DNA of 64,000 bases from Arthrobacter sp. B0490 (GCF_002929355.1 NZ_PJIR01000005.1:124001-188000); one strand, 5' to 3'; numbered from the stretch's first letter, positions 1 to 8,654 are shown. Notes: generated from the letters alone by a model not told the origin. Numbers and translations are program-made.

Positions 1-1455
1 GCACAGCAGTACCCCGTTGTCGATGCTGGTCGAGCCCCCGCGGGACCACGGCGTCAGGTGGTGGGCCTCGCACCAGTTGGCCGGGATGGAACAGTCAGGG
101 AACGCGCACCCCTTGTCCCGTGCAACGAGTGCACGTCGCAGATGTGGCGGGAACAGTCGCTGCGCGCGTCCCACGTCGAGCACCTGCCCGTTGCCGCTCA
201 GGACCAGCGGGATGATGTCGGCATCACAGGCGATCCTCCTGATGTTCCGGGCACTGACCTGCTCGGAGAAGACAGCATCGCCGGCCCGCTCGGTCTCGCC
301 GATCAGGTCCTTGTAGTCGATGGTCACCATCACTTGCGGACGATGTCCACCGGTCGCCGGCAGTCCGCTCGTCGACAGGGCGATCCTGCAGGCCGACACG
401 AGACCTTCGAGGAGCTGTTGCGCTCGCGTCGGGCTACCGTCGACCGATGTTCCCGACCCGGTCCCGCCCAGGGCGCGGCCGGGCGTGCATCCCGGCGCTC
501 CAATACGTGTCGGACCGCTCGCCGTGGGTAGGACCCCGGTCGCCGCATCTCCGGCTGCCGCGCCCGGTGCTGCCTGGTCCGGTGTCCCGGGCGTTGCAGG
601 ACCCGTCGATCCCGGTCCTGCATCGTCCTCCGGATGATCGGCGCGCACCGAGGATCCTCTCGGATTGGCGGCCGCGTTTATGACCGTTGCGAGCTGTTCG
701 AACTGCTCGTCCGTGGCACCGATCTCCAGGAGGTGCAATCCGTGGCGTCGTCCCTTGAGGAAGACGCCCTGACGTGCCCGGAGCACCTTGTCCGTGGGCT
801 CCTGCCCGTCCTGGTCGAGGACCCCCTCCCAGCGGCGCGCGAGAATGCGGAGGATGTCCTCGTCGGTCTCGGTCGCCTGCCTCGTGAGGTGGTGCTCCAT
901 GTTCTCGAGCTGGTCGGGCGTCGCGAAGGACCGGACGCGCTCGAGGGCGTGCGCGACGACGGAGGCTGCTCGTCCGCTGATGACGAAGGAGCCCACGGCT
1001 TCGCCCAGTACCCCCAGGAGGGGAGGGACGGGGTTCCCGGTCGGCGACAGGCTCGGCAGCACGACCGCAGCCAGAGTGAGCCGGCGTCGCGCCTCGGTGC
1101 GGCTGATACCCAGCGTCTCCCTCAGGAAATCGGCACAGGTCCTGGAGCCGCCACCGACATCGGTCGGCGAGGCCGGTCCGGGATCCGACACCTCGTCCAT
1201 CGCGCCGGACGGGATGGGAGCGCCTCCCGCTTCCGCGGCGAGTCCGTGCTGATCCGCGATGCGGGCGGCGAGGACCTGCAGGTGATCGACGACCTTCGAC
1301 ACCTGCTCCACATCGAGGACGAATTGGAGGGCATCCTGCCGTGAGAGCAGGTGGTGGTACTGGACCAGGCCGTGTGCACAGTCGCCGAGGAGGGCTCGGG
1401 CCTCGTCCAGGGAGGATCCCGATCGGGAGGGCTGCTTGATCGGTGTGACGGCCAT
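1..1455 (-). CDS. DUF222/HNH endonuclease domain protein (13E12-like), 3' end off the window
   Basis: This gene is open from an ATG at 1455 to the left edge (485 codons seen), so its stop lies outside. The N-terminal ~300 residues look like a DUF222 region. At residues ~450-485 there is an HNH zinc motif: CAFPDC, then NWCEAHHLTPW, then GGST and a final NGVLLC. The family is the actinobacterial 13E12/DUF222-HNH group, thought to be nucleases of repeat or mobile character; the exact substrate is unknown. A LexA-type box and a -10 hexamer sit directly before the ATG with no Shine-Dalgarno site, which suggests a leaderless, damage-induced message. The middle (residues ~270-340) is rich in Gly, Pro, Ala and Thr and is probably a linker. 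The family call is firm. Confidence 0.85.
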   Translation of the reverse strand, partial: MAVTPIKQPSRSGSSLDEARALLGDCAHGLVQYHHLLSRQDALQFVLDVEQVSKVVDHLQVLAARIADQHGLAAEAGGAPIPSGAMDEVSDPGPASPTDVGGGSRTCADFLRETLGISRTEARRRLTLAAVVLPSLSPTGNPVPPLLGVLGEAVGSFVISGRAASVVAHALERVRSFATPDQLENMEHHLTRQATETDEDILRILARRWEGVLDQDGQEPTDKVLRARQGVFLKGRRHGLHLLEIGATDEQFEQLATVINAAANPRGSSVRADHPEDDAGPGSTGPATPGTPDQAAPGAAAGDAATGVLPTASGPTRIGAPGCTPGRALGGTGSGTSVDGSPTRAQQLLEGLVSACRIALSTSGLPATGGHRPQVMVTIDYKDLIGETERAGDAVFSEQVSARNIRRIACDADIIPLVLSGNGQVLDVGRAQRLFPPHLRRALVARDKGCAFPDCSIPANWCEAHHLTPWSRGGSTSIDNGVLLC

Positions 1456-1461
1456 GGCGCG

Positions 1462-1483
1462 ATTCTATCGAACAAGCGTTCTA
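1462..1483 (-). promoter_or_regulatory. LexA/SOS-type box overlapping a leaderless promoter
   Basis: GAACaagcGTTC at 1470-1481 (with flanks TC and TA) matches the GAAC-N4-GTTC box of Gram-positive LexA. The -10 hexamer TAGAAT, read on the minus strand, is at 1467-1462, exactly six bases before the ATG at 1455. Repressor bound here would cover the -35/-10 spacer. In Mycobacterium several 13E12 family genes are known LexA targets, which fits. LexA binding here is inferred. Confidence 0.65.
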
Positions 1484-1572
1484 TTAAGCACGGTGGGGGA
1501 GCCGTTGTGGAGCGGTGATCGAGGACTGGTTCTCCACAGGACGGCCGCAGTCGGGGTCCGCGTGCGCCGGGG

Positions 1573-1857
1573 TCAGGGCTTGTCGATGACCAGATGGCGT
1601 ACGCCGTCGAGGGTGAGGACCTGGCGGTCACCCTGATCCGTGAGGCAGAGCAGTACGGCGGTGCATGTGGGGCATCGCAGCACCATGCCGGGCGCCTTCG
1701 TATAGAGCAGTGCAGCAGCAAGGGGGCCGGAGGATCCGCAGCCTGCGCACATGCACTCCGCGCTCGTCAGGTCGGAGACGAACTGGTCGAGTGCCCCCGC
1801 CAGGGCATTGCCGTCGAGGTGGTCCTGGTCGAGGGGATGCTGCCCGGTGCTGTCCAT
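1573..1857 (-). CDS. DUF6510 family small zinc-ribbon-like protein
   Basis: A 94-residue protein with four to five cysteines placed like a zinc ribbon: CMCAGC near residue 35 and LRCPTC near residue 81, around a GSSGP turn. The HLDGNALAGAL segment near the start is typical of DUF6510. The function is not known. It lies 12 bases behind a flavin reductase and a molybdenum oxidoreductase on the same strand, and this trio recurs in actinobacteria, so it may serve that redox pair. A good Shine-Dalgarno site (GGAAGGA) precedes the ATG at 1857. Confidence 0.75.
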   Translation of the reverse strand: MDSTGQHPLDQDHLDGNALAGALDQFVSDLTSAECMCAGCGSSGPLAAALLYTKAPGMVLRCPTCTAVLLCLTDQGDRQVLTLDGVRHLVIDKP

Positions 1858-1869
1858 CGCGGTCCTTCC

Positions 1870-2586
1870 CTATCCTCCGTACCGCTCCGTGCGGATGCGG
1901 TCGGCGTCGTGCCCGTCGTCGACGAGCCACGCGGCAACGGCCTCGACGAAGCCCGTCGAGCCGCAGATGTAGATGACAGGTTCGTCCTCCGGCGGGAAGC
2001 AGGACGCCGTGACGGCCTCATGGGTCAGGCGGCCCACCGGCCGGCCGTCGGGAGCCTCCCGGGAGTACGCGATGTCGATCACGACCTGAGGATCCTCCTG
2101 CCCGATCACATCGAGCTCACCCCGGTAGAACACATGGTCGGGGCTGCGCACCGAATACAGCAACCGCGCGGGGACGGCCGATCGGGCCTCGGAATGCGAG
2201 CGGAGCATGGCCATGAGGGGCACGACGCCTGAGCCGCCGGCGATCAGCTGCAGCGGGCCGGCACGATCGGGCGTCCACGTGAACCAGCCGCCCACCGGAC
2301 CGCGGACCTCCAGCTGGTCACCGACGGCCAGCACGTCGACGAGGAAGGGGGAGACCTCGCCGTCGTCGAGCTCCTCGACCGTCAGTTCCAGCTCGCGCGG
2401 TGGCACCCACGCCGCCACGGAGTACGACCGCACGGCCTGATACCCGTCGTCGGCGGTGAGCCGCAGGTCCACGTGCTGACCGGGGACGCCGGCGACCATG
2501 TCCGGGAAGCGGAGCCTCAGGGTCCGCGCCCGGGCGGTCTCCGCGCGGACGGCACTGACCTCGGCGACCTGCCACGACCGCCTCAC
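1870..2586 (-). CDS. FAD-binding oxidoreductase (ferredoxin-reductase-like), likely partner of the molybdenum enzyme
   Basis: A 238-residue flavin reductase of the FNR fold. It has the FAD motif RSYS near residue 54, the nucleotide motif GGSGVVPL near 113, and CGSTGF near 204, with no iron-sulfur domain. The start is the GTG at 2586, whose GTGA overlaps the stop of the upstream molybdenum oxidoreductase; an in-frame extension further upstream runs only into that gene. Translational coupling suggests the two proteins act together, with this one passing electrons between NAD(P)H and the molybdenum site or a carrier. The pairing is inferred. Confidence 0.85.
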   Translation of the reverse strand: MRRSWQVAEVSAVRAETARARTLRLRFPDMVAGVPGQHVDLRLTADDGYQAVRSYSVAAWVPPRELELTVEELDDGEVSPFLVDVLAVGDQLEVRGPVGGWFTWTPDRAGPLQLIAGGSGVVPLMAMLRSHSEARSAVPARLLYSVRSPDHVFYRGELDVIGQEDPQVVIDIAYSREAPDGRPVGRLTHEAVTASCFPPEDEPVIYICGSTGFVEAVAAWLVDDGHDADRIRTERYGG

Positions 2587-3176
2587 CAGTAGCGTTCCTC
2601 GCGCCACGGGTCCCCGTACATGTTGTAGCCGTTGGTCTCCCAGAAGCCGGGCAGGTCCTGGTCCATCAGCCGGATCCCGTTCACCCACTTCGCGCTCTTC
2701 CAGAAGTACAGATGCGGCACCAGCAACCTGGCCGGTCCGCCATGTGCGGACTGCAGGGGTTCGCCCTCGAACTCGGACACGATCCAGGCCTTGCCGTCGA
2801 GGAGGTCGTCGAGTGGGACATTCGTCGTGTAGCCGCCGTAGGAGTGCACCATCGTGTACTCGGCCTCGGACTCCACGTCCTCGAACAGGGTGTCGAGGGA
2901 GACCCCGCGCCAGGTGGTGCCCACCTTCGACCAGTGCGTCACGCAGTGGATGTCGGTCGTGACGTCCTCCTGCGGAAGTGCCTGCATCTGCTCCCACGTC
3001 CACTGGTGGGTCTCGCCCGGGCCCGCCACGATCTGGAAGGACCAGTCACGGAGGAGGACCTGGGGAGTGGGGCCGGCAGACATCACGGGGAAGCCGTCGG
3101 TGAGGTACTGGCCCGGCGGGAGGTCCGCGTCCCGGTTCTGCCGTCTGCCGGTGAAGCCTGAGGTCGGTACAGCCAT
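2583..3176 (-). CDS. Molybdopterin-dependent oxidoreductase, sulfite-oxidase fold
   Basis: A 197-residue protein made of the oxidoreductase molybdopterin-binding domain alone. The conserved cysteine ligand to molybdenum is visible as IHCVTHWS (Cys78), followed by WRGVSLDTLF. There is no signal peptide and no heme or dimerisation domain, so it is probably cytoplasmic and needs a separate electron partner, likely the flavin reductase encoded next and overlapping by four bases. The substrate cannot be told. The ATG at 3176 has GGGAG ahead, and a TACTCT hexamer further upstream may be the -10. Confidence 0.88.
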   Translation of the reverse strand: MAVPTSGFTGRRQNRDADLPPGQYLTDGFPVMSAGPTPQVLLRDWSFQIVAGPGETHQWTWEQMQALPQEDVTTDIHCVTHWSKVGTTWRGVSLDTLFEDVESEAEYTMVHSYGGYTTNVPLDDLLDGKAWIVSEFEGEPLQSAHGGPARLLVPHLYFWKSAKWVNGIRLMDQDLPGFWETNGYNMYGDPWREERYW

Positions 3177-3281
3177 GCGGTACTCCCGTCAGAGTAGGGC
3201 GCGCCGGGTCGATGGTACGAAAACGTAGTGCAACGATCGGATGCTGTCCAGAGCGGGAGGGCGGCAGCCCACCCCGCGGAC

Positions 3282-3296
3282 TAGGGTGGAAGGGTG
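3282..3296 (+). promoter_or_regulatory. Leaderless-type -10 element of the MFS gene
   Basis: TAGGGT at 3282-3287, six bases, then the GTG start at 3294. This is the same spacing as at eleven other genes in the window. Confidence 0.55.
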
Positions 3297-4523
3297 CCCA
3301 AGGAAACCTTCGATCTGCGTGCGATCGCGGTGGGCGCCTATGGTCCGTCGCTGCTGTACGGGGTAGCCACCGGGGCCATCCTGCCCGTCATCGCCCTCAC
3401 GGCCCGCGACCTCGGTGCCGACGTGGCTACCGCGGCCCTGGTGATCACGCTGTCCGGTGTCGGCTCACTCGTCACCAACGTCCCCGCAACGCTGATCGCC
3501 ACGCGCTTCGGCGAGAGGAAGGCGCTCGTGGGTGCCGCGGTCTGGTGTGCGGCGGCGATGTTCCTGGCACTCGCCGCCCCCAGCCTGCCGGTGTTCGCCG
3601 CCGCGGTCTTCATGGTGGGCATGGCAGGGGCGGTGTTCGGCCTCGCGCGCCAGAGCTACCTGACCGAGGCGGTACCGCCACATTTCAGGGCTCGGGCGCT
3701 GTCCACGCTCGGCGGCGTCACGCGGATCGGTGTGTTCGTGGGCCCCTTCGCCGCAGCCCTCGCCATGAGCGCACTCGGGCTCGACGGCGCGTACTGGGTG
3801 GGGGGTGTGGCGAGCCTGGCTGCTGCCGCGCTCAGCTGGCGTGTCCCCGAACTCGGGGTACCCGGCCGGACTGTGCCCGGCCGGGTACCCGTGGAGGGCG
3901 CGGAGGCCCTGGCTCCGACGGTGCGTTCCGTCCTGCGCAGTCACCTCCGCATCTTCGTGACCGTGGGTGTGGGGGTGCTGCTCATCGCCGCGGTGCGCGC
4001 GACCCGACAGGCCGTACTGCCCCTGTGGGCGGAGGACATCGGACTGGACGCCTCGTCCACCGCCCTGATCTACGGACTGTCCGGGGCCATCGACATGCTG
4101 ATCTTCTACCCCTCCGGCAAGATCATGGACGTCAAGGGCCGTCGCTGGATCGCGGTGCCGTGCATGCTCATCATGGGCACCGCCCTCGCGCTGCTGCCCC
4201 TCACCGGCGACGCGGCGGGGCTGCTCCTCGTCGCGCTGCTCATCGGCTTCGGCAACGGCATCGGATCGGGCATCGTGATGACGCTCGGCGCGGACCTGTC
4301 GCCGTCACCGGGGCGCCCGCAGTTCCTCGGGCTCTGGCGCCTCCTGACCGACACGGGAACCATGGGCGGACCCGCACTGCTCGCCCTCGTGACAGCCCTG
4401 GCGACGCTCTCCGCGGGCATCTGGGCGACGGCTGTGCTCGGCTTCCTCGGCGCGGCGGTCCTCTGGTACTGGATACCGCGTGCCGCCCCCGGATCGGCCG
4501 AACCGGCAGCGACACGCAGCTGA
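3294..4523 (+). CDS. MFS transporter (drug/metabolite exporter type)
   Basis: A 409-residue membrane protein with about 12 hydrophobic segments. The loop between segments 2 and 3 reads ATRFGERKALVG, an MFS motif A variant. The central cytoplasmic loop (residues ~195-215) is short. The substrate cannot be predicted. The start is a GTG at 3294 placed six bases after TAGGGT, so the message is probably leaderless. It stands alone, divergent from the molybdenum operon (~118 bases between) and convergent with the next gene. Confidence 0.85.
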   Translation: MPKETFDLRAIAVGAYGPSLLYGVATGAILPVIALTARDLGADVATAALVITLSGVGSLVTNVPATLIATRFGERKALVGAAVWCAAAMFLALAAPSLPVFAAAVFMVGMAGAVFGLARQSYLTEAVPPHFRARALSTLGGVTRIGVFVGPFAAALAMSALGLDGAYWVGGVASLAAAALSWRVPELGVPGRTVPGRVPVEGAEALAPTVRSVLRSHLRIFVTVGVGVLLIAAVRATRQAVLPLWAEDIGLDASSTALIYGLSGAIDMLIFYPSGKIMDVKGRRWIAVPCMLIMGTALALLPLTGDAAGLLLVALLIGFGNGIGSGIVMTLGADLSPSPGRPQFLGLWRLLTDTGTMGGPALLALVTALATLSAGIWATAVLGFLGAAVLWYWIPRAAPGSAEPAATRS

Positions 4524-4590
4524 GGGCAGCGACGGAGGGCAGGACTGCAAGGACCGCGACGATGGGCTGGAGCGGTCGACGACGGCTCCC

Positions 4591-4642
4591 GGCGCCGACC
4601 AGGCCGGTAGGGCTGCAGAGCCTCGGACGCGACGTCGGCGCC
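4591..4642. terminator. Nested inverted repeat between convergent genes
   Basis: GGCGCCGAC (4591-4599) pairs with GTCGGCGCC (4634-4642), and the loop holds a smaller stem GGCT/AGCC at 4611-4622. It lies in the 178-base gap between two convergent genes and may end both transcripts. No T-run follows. Confidence 0.4.
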
Positions 4643-4701
4643 CACCTCCAGTGCCCGGCGACGGCCGGACGGGCCGGCCGCCCCGCGGGCCGAACCCGTT
4701 C

Positions 4702-5295
4702 TCAGCGCTTCCCGCGACGAACGACGGCACGGCCTCCCAGGACGGCTCCCGCCGCGGCGACGACCCACGGTCCTCCCACGACGATCGGGTCGATCCACTG
4801 GTGGTTGACGTCCACGCGCTTCTTGCCGAAGCGCGACGCGATGCCGTGCCTCCGCCCCTCGGACAGCACGCCCGTCTCGGTGATGGGGTTGTCGGGGCGG
4901 AGCGTCGCGAACGAAACCACGTGCGCACCCCATGCGTCCACGCGGTCGCCGAGCAGCAGCAGCAGCCAATGGGCCGCACGACCCTCGCCGTAGCGGTAGG
5001 CATAGCGGCGGATGGAGCCCGAGACGCCGTGGAGAGGGGCGCTCGTCCCGAAGACGGGAGGAAGCTGCCCGTGCTCGATCGATCGTTCGCGGCCCTCCCG
5101 GTTCGGCTGCTCGTCGGGGTAGTCCCAGTGTGCCCCGGTGCTCCCGGGGTCGTAGATCTCGCGCGGGAACGACGGACGGTCCTTGGGGTCGAGGTCCACG
5201 CCCCAGCCGGGGATCCGGGCCCGAAGAGCCTCGGCGGTGGGGATGTCCTTCGGTTTGTTCGCGACGTAGGGCGTCGAAGGCCCGGATGCTGCCAT
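4702..5295 (-). CDS. Conserved hypothetical protein with C-terminal membrane segment, paired with alcohol dehydrogenase
   Basis: A 197-residue protein I cannot assign. The N-terminus is Pro- and Asp-rich with a WGVDLDPKDRPSFPRE stretch. A hydrophobic LLLLLGDRV segment lies near residue 113, and the end has one membrane-like helix (PWVVAAAGAVLGGRAVV) with a basic tail. The ATG at 5295 has a strong Shine-Dalgarno (TAGGAG) and starts 9 bases after the stop of the zinc alcohol dehydrogenase, so the two form an operon. Proteins of this kind are often annotated next to such dehydrogenases in actinobacteria; its role is unknown. Confidence 0.7.
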   Translation of the reverse strand: MAASGPSTPYVANKPKDIPTAEALRARIPGWGVDLDPKDRPSFPREIYDPGSTGAHWDYPDEQPNREGRERSIEHGQLPPVFGTSAPLHGVSGSIRRYAYRYGEGRAAHWLLLLLGDRVDAWGAHVVSFATLRPDNPITETGVLSEGRRHGIASRFGKKRVDVNHQWIDPIVVGGPWVVAAAGAVLGGRAVVRRGKR

Positions 5296-5304
5296 GGTGG
5301 TCTC

Positions 5305-6453
5305 CTAGCTGGGGTTCGCGATGATGAGCGGCTTGATGCAGTTGTCGAGTTTCGCCGAGAAGATGTGATATCCCTCGGCGATGTCCGCGAGAGGGATGCG
5401 GTGCGTCACGATGTCGTTCGGCTTCAGGTAGCCGTTCTGGATGTGTTCGAAGAGGCGTGGCCACTGCCGCTTCACCGGTGTCTGGTTCATGCGGAGCGTC
5501 AGTCCCTTGTTGAGCGCATCGCCGAACTTGACCGCACTGAAGATGGGACCGTAGGCGCCGACGACGGACACCGTCCCGCCCTTTCGCACCGAGTCGATGG
5601 CCCAGTTCAGGGCGATGGGCGAGCCGCCCTGGAGCTTGAGCTTGGTGCCCGTGACCTGCTGGATGAAGTTGCCGTCCGCCTCCGCGCCGACGGCGTCGAT
5701 CACGACGTCCGCACCGAGGTAGTCGGTGGTCTTCTTCATCTCGACGATGATGTCGTCGTACTCGGCGAAGTTGAAGGTCTCCGCCTGGGCGAAGGTGCGT
5801 GCCTTCTCCAGCCGGTACTCGAGGTGGTCGATGACGATCACCCGGCCGGCCCCCATGAGCCAGGAGGACTTCGCGGCGTAGAGACCCACGGGGCCGGCAC
5901 CGAACACCACGACGGTGTCGCCCTCGACGATGTCGCCGAGCTGCGCCCCGAAGTATCCGGTGGCCAGGGCGTCGGTGAGCAGGACCGCGTCCTCGCTGTC
6001 CATCCAGTCCGGGATGATGGTGGGCCCGACATCGGCGAACGGGACGCGCACGAACTCGGCCTGGCCGCCGTCGTAGCCGCCCGTGGTGTGGGAGTAGCCG
6101 TAGATGCCGCCCACCGCGGTGGCATTGGGATTGACGTTGTGGCAGTTCGAGAACAGGCCGCGGGCGCAGTAGTAGCAGGACCCGCAGTAGACGTTGAAGG
6201 GCACCATCACCCGGTCGCCGCGCTCGAGGTTCTGCACCGACGGCCCCACCTCCTCGACGACGCCGATGAACTCGTGCCCGAAGGTGTGGCCGATCCGCGT
6301 GTCCGGCATGAGGCCGTGGTAGAGGTGCAGGTCCGAGCCGCAGATCGCGGCGGTGGTGACCTTGATGATGGCGTCGTTCGGATGCTCGATCCTGGGCATC
6401 GGCTTCTCCTCGACCCGGATCTTGTAGGGCCCGCGGTACACCATGGCTTTCAT
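5305..6453 (-). CDS. Zinc-dependent alcohol dehydrogenase (MDR family)
   Basis: A 382-residue medium-chain dehydrogenase. The catalytic zinc ligands are in CGSDLH (Cys38) and GHEFIG (~residue 62). The four structural cysteines fall within the VYCGSCYYCARG region and the following SNC. The NAD(P) Rossmann motif is GAGPVGL near residue 182. The subgroup resembles glutathione-independent formaldehyde dehydrogenase-like or threonine dehydrogenase-like enzymes, but the substrate is not certain. The start is the ATG at 6453, where similarity begins, with AGAGG ahead; a longer reading frame upstream is not supported. It heads a two-gene operon with the unknown protein behind it. Confidence 0.88.
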   Translation of the reverse strand: MKAMVYRGPYKIRVEEKPMPRIEHPNDAIIKVTTAAICGSDLHLYHGLMPDTRIGHTFGHEFIGVVEEVGPSVQNLERGDRVMVPFNVYCGSCYYCARGLFSNCHNVNPNATAVGGIYGYSHTTGGYDGGQAEFVRVPFADVGPTIIPDWMDSEDAVLLTDALATGYFGAQLGDIVEGDTVVVFGAGPVGLYAAKSSWLMGAGRVIVIDHLEYRLEKARTFAQAETFNFAEYDDIIVEMKKTTDYLGADVVIDAVGAEADGNFIQQVTGTKLKLQGGSPIALNWAIDSVRKGGTVSVVGAYGPIFSAVKFGDALNKGLTLRMNQTPVKRQWPRLFEHIQNGYLKPNDIVTHRIPLADIAEGYHIFSAKLDNCIKPLIIANPS

Positions 6454-6560
6454 CGGTCGCCTCTTTCCGTCGCTGGTCCGGCCAGCGTGGCACCGTCGCG
6501 GCGGTGCTTCAACGGGCGGCGGACAGGCGGAAAAGGGCGTGCGGAGCAGGCCGGGGGGTG

Positions 6561-7487
6561 TTACGGACGCCGGACCCGGGAGGCCGTCCTGCCGGCCTGT
6601 GCCGCGAAGAGCCAACCCGCGGACGCGGAGAGGGTGAAGCCGACGCCAATGATCCAGGTGAGTCCCCACCAGAAGAACAAGGGGACGCTCGCGGTCCCCG
6701 GCAGGGGTGCGGGCCCGATGGCGTGCACGGATACATAGAGCACGGCGGACACGGCGAGCGCACCGAGTCCTGCGATCCAGCACAGCAGCAGCCAGCCGCG
6801 TGACGACGCCCAGTGCGCGCCGAAGCCCTCCCAGTTGTTCCAGTGGTCGCCCGTCCTCATGACCACGAGACCGCCGAGTAGCGTCCACGTGCCGACCACG
6901 AGGAGGGCGGCGACGACGTCCGCGGGACGGTGCCAGAGGTTGATGAACGTGGCGGCTCCGGCGAGCACCGAGTAGGCGCCGCCCAGGGCCGCGGCGGCGG
7001 GACGCCAGCGGGGGGTCACGATGACGAAGACCGCCGCGGCGGCCGAGGCCGCGAGCGTCGTATGCCCTGAGGGCAATGAATTGAAGTCGAGCGTCGCGAC
7101 CCCGCGGTCGGGCCGGTCGAGGACCACGTTCTTGAGGAGCTGGGTGGTCAGGTTGGACGCCACGATGACCGCGACGGCGATCGCCGCCGCACCGTACCGT
7201 GCTCGGCGCACGATGACGAAGAGGATGGCCGCTGCCGCGACGACCACGGAGATCGTGGGCAGCGTGTCGAGGAACCCCAGGAACGGCAGCTGGGTGTCCG
7301 GCGCCGCCACTCCGGCCTCGCGCCAGGCGGACTCGTCCGCGAACTGGCCCGTGGTGGTACGGACGAACGCCCAGTAGGTCCAGCCCAACGCCACGGCGCA
7401 GGCCACGGCGGCCAGGACGAACAGCAGCGGTGAGCGTGCGGCCCGGTCCGGTCCGGTGGAGGTTCGTTGTGACGACATCGCCTCCAT
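6561..7487 (-). CDS. PAP2-family membrane phosphatase
   Basis: A 308-residue protein with about seven hydrophobic helices. The PAP2 motifs are KNVVLDRPDRG (motif 1), PSGHTT (motif 2) and NLWHRPADV (motif 3 with the catalytic His and Asp). The usual Ser-Arg at the start of motif 3 is replaced by Ala-Thr, a pattern I recall from mycobacterial relatives. It probably removes phosphate from a lipid diphosphate such as undecaprenyl or phosphatidylglycerol phosphate at the membrane; the substrate is not shown. The start could be ATG 7487 or ATG 7478. Confidence 0.82.
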   Translation of the reverse strand: MEAMSSQRTSTGPDRAARSPLLFVLAAVACAVALGWTYWAFVRTTTGQFADESAWREAGVAAPDTQLPFLGFLDTLPTISVVVAAAAILFVIVRRARYGAAAIAVAVIVASNLTTQLLKNVVLDRPDRGVATLDFNSLPSGHTTLAASAAAAVFVIVTPRWRPAAAALGGAYSVLAGAATFINLWHRPADVVAALLVVGTWTLLGGLVVMRTGDHWNNWEGFGAHWASSRGWLLLCWIAGLGALAVSAVLYVSVHAIGPAPLPGTASVPLFFWWGLTWIIGVGFTLSASAGWLFAAQAGRTASRVRRP

Positions 7488-7553
7488 GGTTTCATACGAT
7501 CCTCCGCGTCCCGTCCCCGTCCCGTGACCCCCGTGGTCGCCGCGAGGCTCACG

Positions 7554-7568
7554 TAGCCTGAGGTCGTG
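7554..7568 (+). promoter_or_regulatory. Leaderless-type -10 element of menC
   Basis: TAGCCT at 7554-7559, six bases, then GTG at 7566. It fits the spacing rule seen across the window. Confidence 0.55.
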
Positions 7569-8603
7569 CATCAGCTCCAGCCTTCCCGTCCGTCGCTGCC
7601 CCTGCCCTCCCTCGAGGAGCTGACCGCCTCCGCGCGCGTGGTCTCGGTGCCGATGCGCGTGCGGTTCCGCGGCGTCCTCGTCCGCGAGGCGCTCCTGGTC
7701 CACGGGCCGGCCGGATGGGGCGAGTTCTGCCCCTTCCTCGAGTACGACGACGCGGAGTCCGCGCCCTGGCTCGCGTCCGCCGTCGAGGCCGCCTGGCACG
7801 GCTTCCCGGAGCCGGTCCGTGCCTCGGTCCCTGTCAACGCCACGGTCCCGGCCGTCGGCCCGGCCGCCGTCGAGGACGTCCTGTCCCGCTTCGGGGCGGT
7901 GGGCGCCGTCAAGGTCAAGGTCGCCGAGAAGGGGCAGGAACTGGCGGACGACGTCGCGCGGGTCGCGGAGGTGCGGCGGCTGCTGCCCGCTGCCGGCATC
8001 AAGATCGACGCCAACGGCGGCTGGACGGAGCAGGAGGCCCTCGACGCCCTCGACGCCCTGAGCCGCTTCGGCCTGCAGTACGTCGAGCAACCGGTCGCGG
8101 ACATCGCCGGGCTGCGCGCGGTACGGCTCGAGCTGCGCCGCAGAGGGGCGGGGATCCTCGTCGCGGCCGACGAGAGCGTGCGTCGCCAGGAGGATCCGCT
8201 GCGCGTGGCGCGCGAGGACGCCGCCGACCTCCTCGTCATCAAGGCTCCGCCGCTCGGCGGTGTGCGGAGGGCGCTCGACATCATCGCTGCGGCAGGGCTC
8301 CCTGCCGTGGTGAGCTCAGCCCTGGACACGTCCGTCGGGATCCGCGCGGGAGTGGCCCTCGCAGCCGCCCTGCCCGAGCTGCCCTATGCCTGCGGGCTCG
8401 CCACGGTGTCGCTCATGGCGGGCGACGTCACAGAGGATTCCCTCGTGCCCCGGGACGGGCAGCTCCCGGTGCGCGACGTCGTCGTCTCGGAGGACAGACT
8501 GGAGGGCTTCGCCGCAGGCCCGGACCGGACGCGGTGGTGGCTCGAGCGCCTCGGCCGCACCCACGCCGTCCTCGTCGCGTCCCGGCAGGATGCTCCGGCC
8601 TAG
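7566..8603 (+). CDS. menC: o-Succinylbenzoate synthase
   Basis: A 345-residue enolase-superfamily enzyme that dehydrates SHCHC to o-succinylbenzoate in menaquinone synthesis. The catalytic pattern is complete: KVK in VKVKVAEKG (~residue 118), metal ligands Asp in KIDANGGW, Glu in YVEQPV and Asp in AADESV, and the second lysine in LLVIKAPPLGG. The chosen GTG at 7566 lies six bases after TAGCCT. It opens the menaquinone region, although phoX separates it from menD. Confidence 0.93.
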   Translation: MHQLQPSRPSLPLPSLEELTASARVVSVPMRVRFRGVLVREALLVHGPAGWGEFCPFLEYDDAESAPWLASAVEAAWHGFPEPVRASVPVNATVPAVGPAAVEDVLSRFGAVGAVKVKVAEKGQELADDVARVAEVRRLLPAAGIKIDANGGWTEQEALDALDALSRFGLQYVEQPVADIAGLRAVRLELRRRGAGILVAADESVRRQEDPLRVAREDAADLLVIKAPPLGGVRRALDIIAAAGLPAVVSSALDTSVGIRAGVALAAALPELPYACGLATVSLMAGDVTEDSLVPRDGQLPVRDVVVSEDRLEGFAAGPDRTRWWLERLGRTHAVLVASRQDAPA

Positions 8604-8654
8604 GCGGGCAGCCGGTCGACACGACGGTGTCGTCGAGGTCATCGAGCCGGCCCT

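Noticed and set aside
3212..6738. Several long overlapping frames in 3.2-6.7 kb on both strands (up to 795 codons)
   Set aside because: They show Arg/Pro/Ala-rich shadow composition and no motifs, while other frames give clear MFS and alcohol dehydrogenase proteins.
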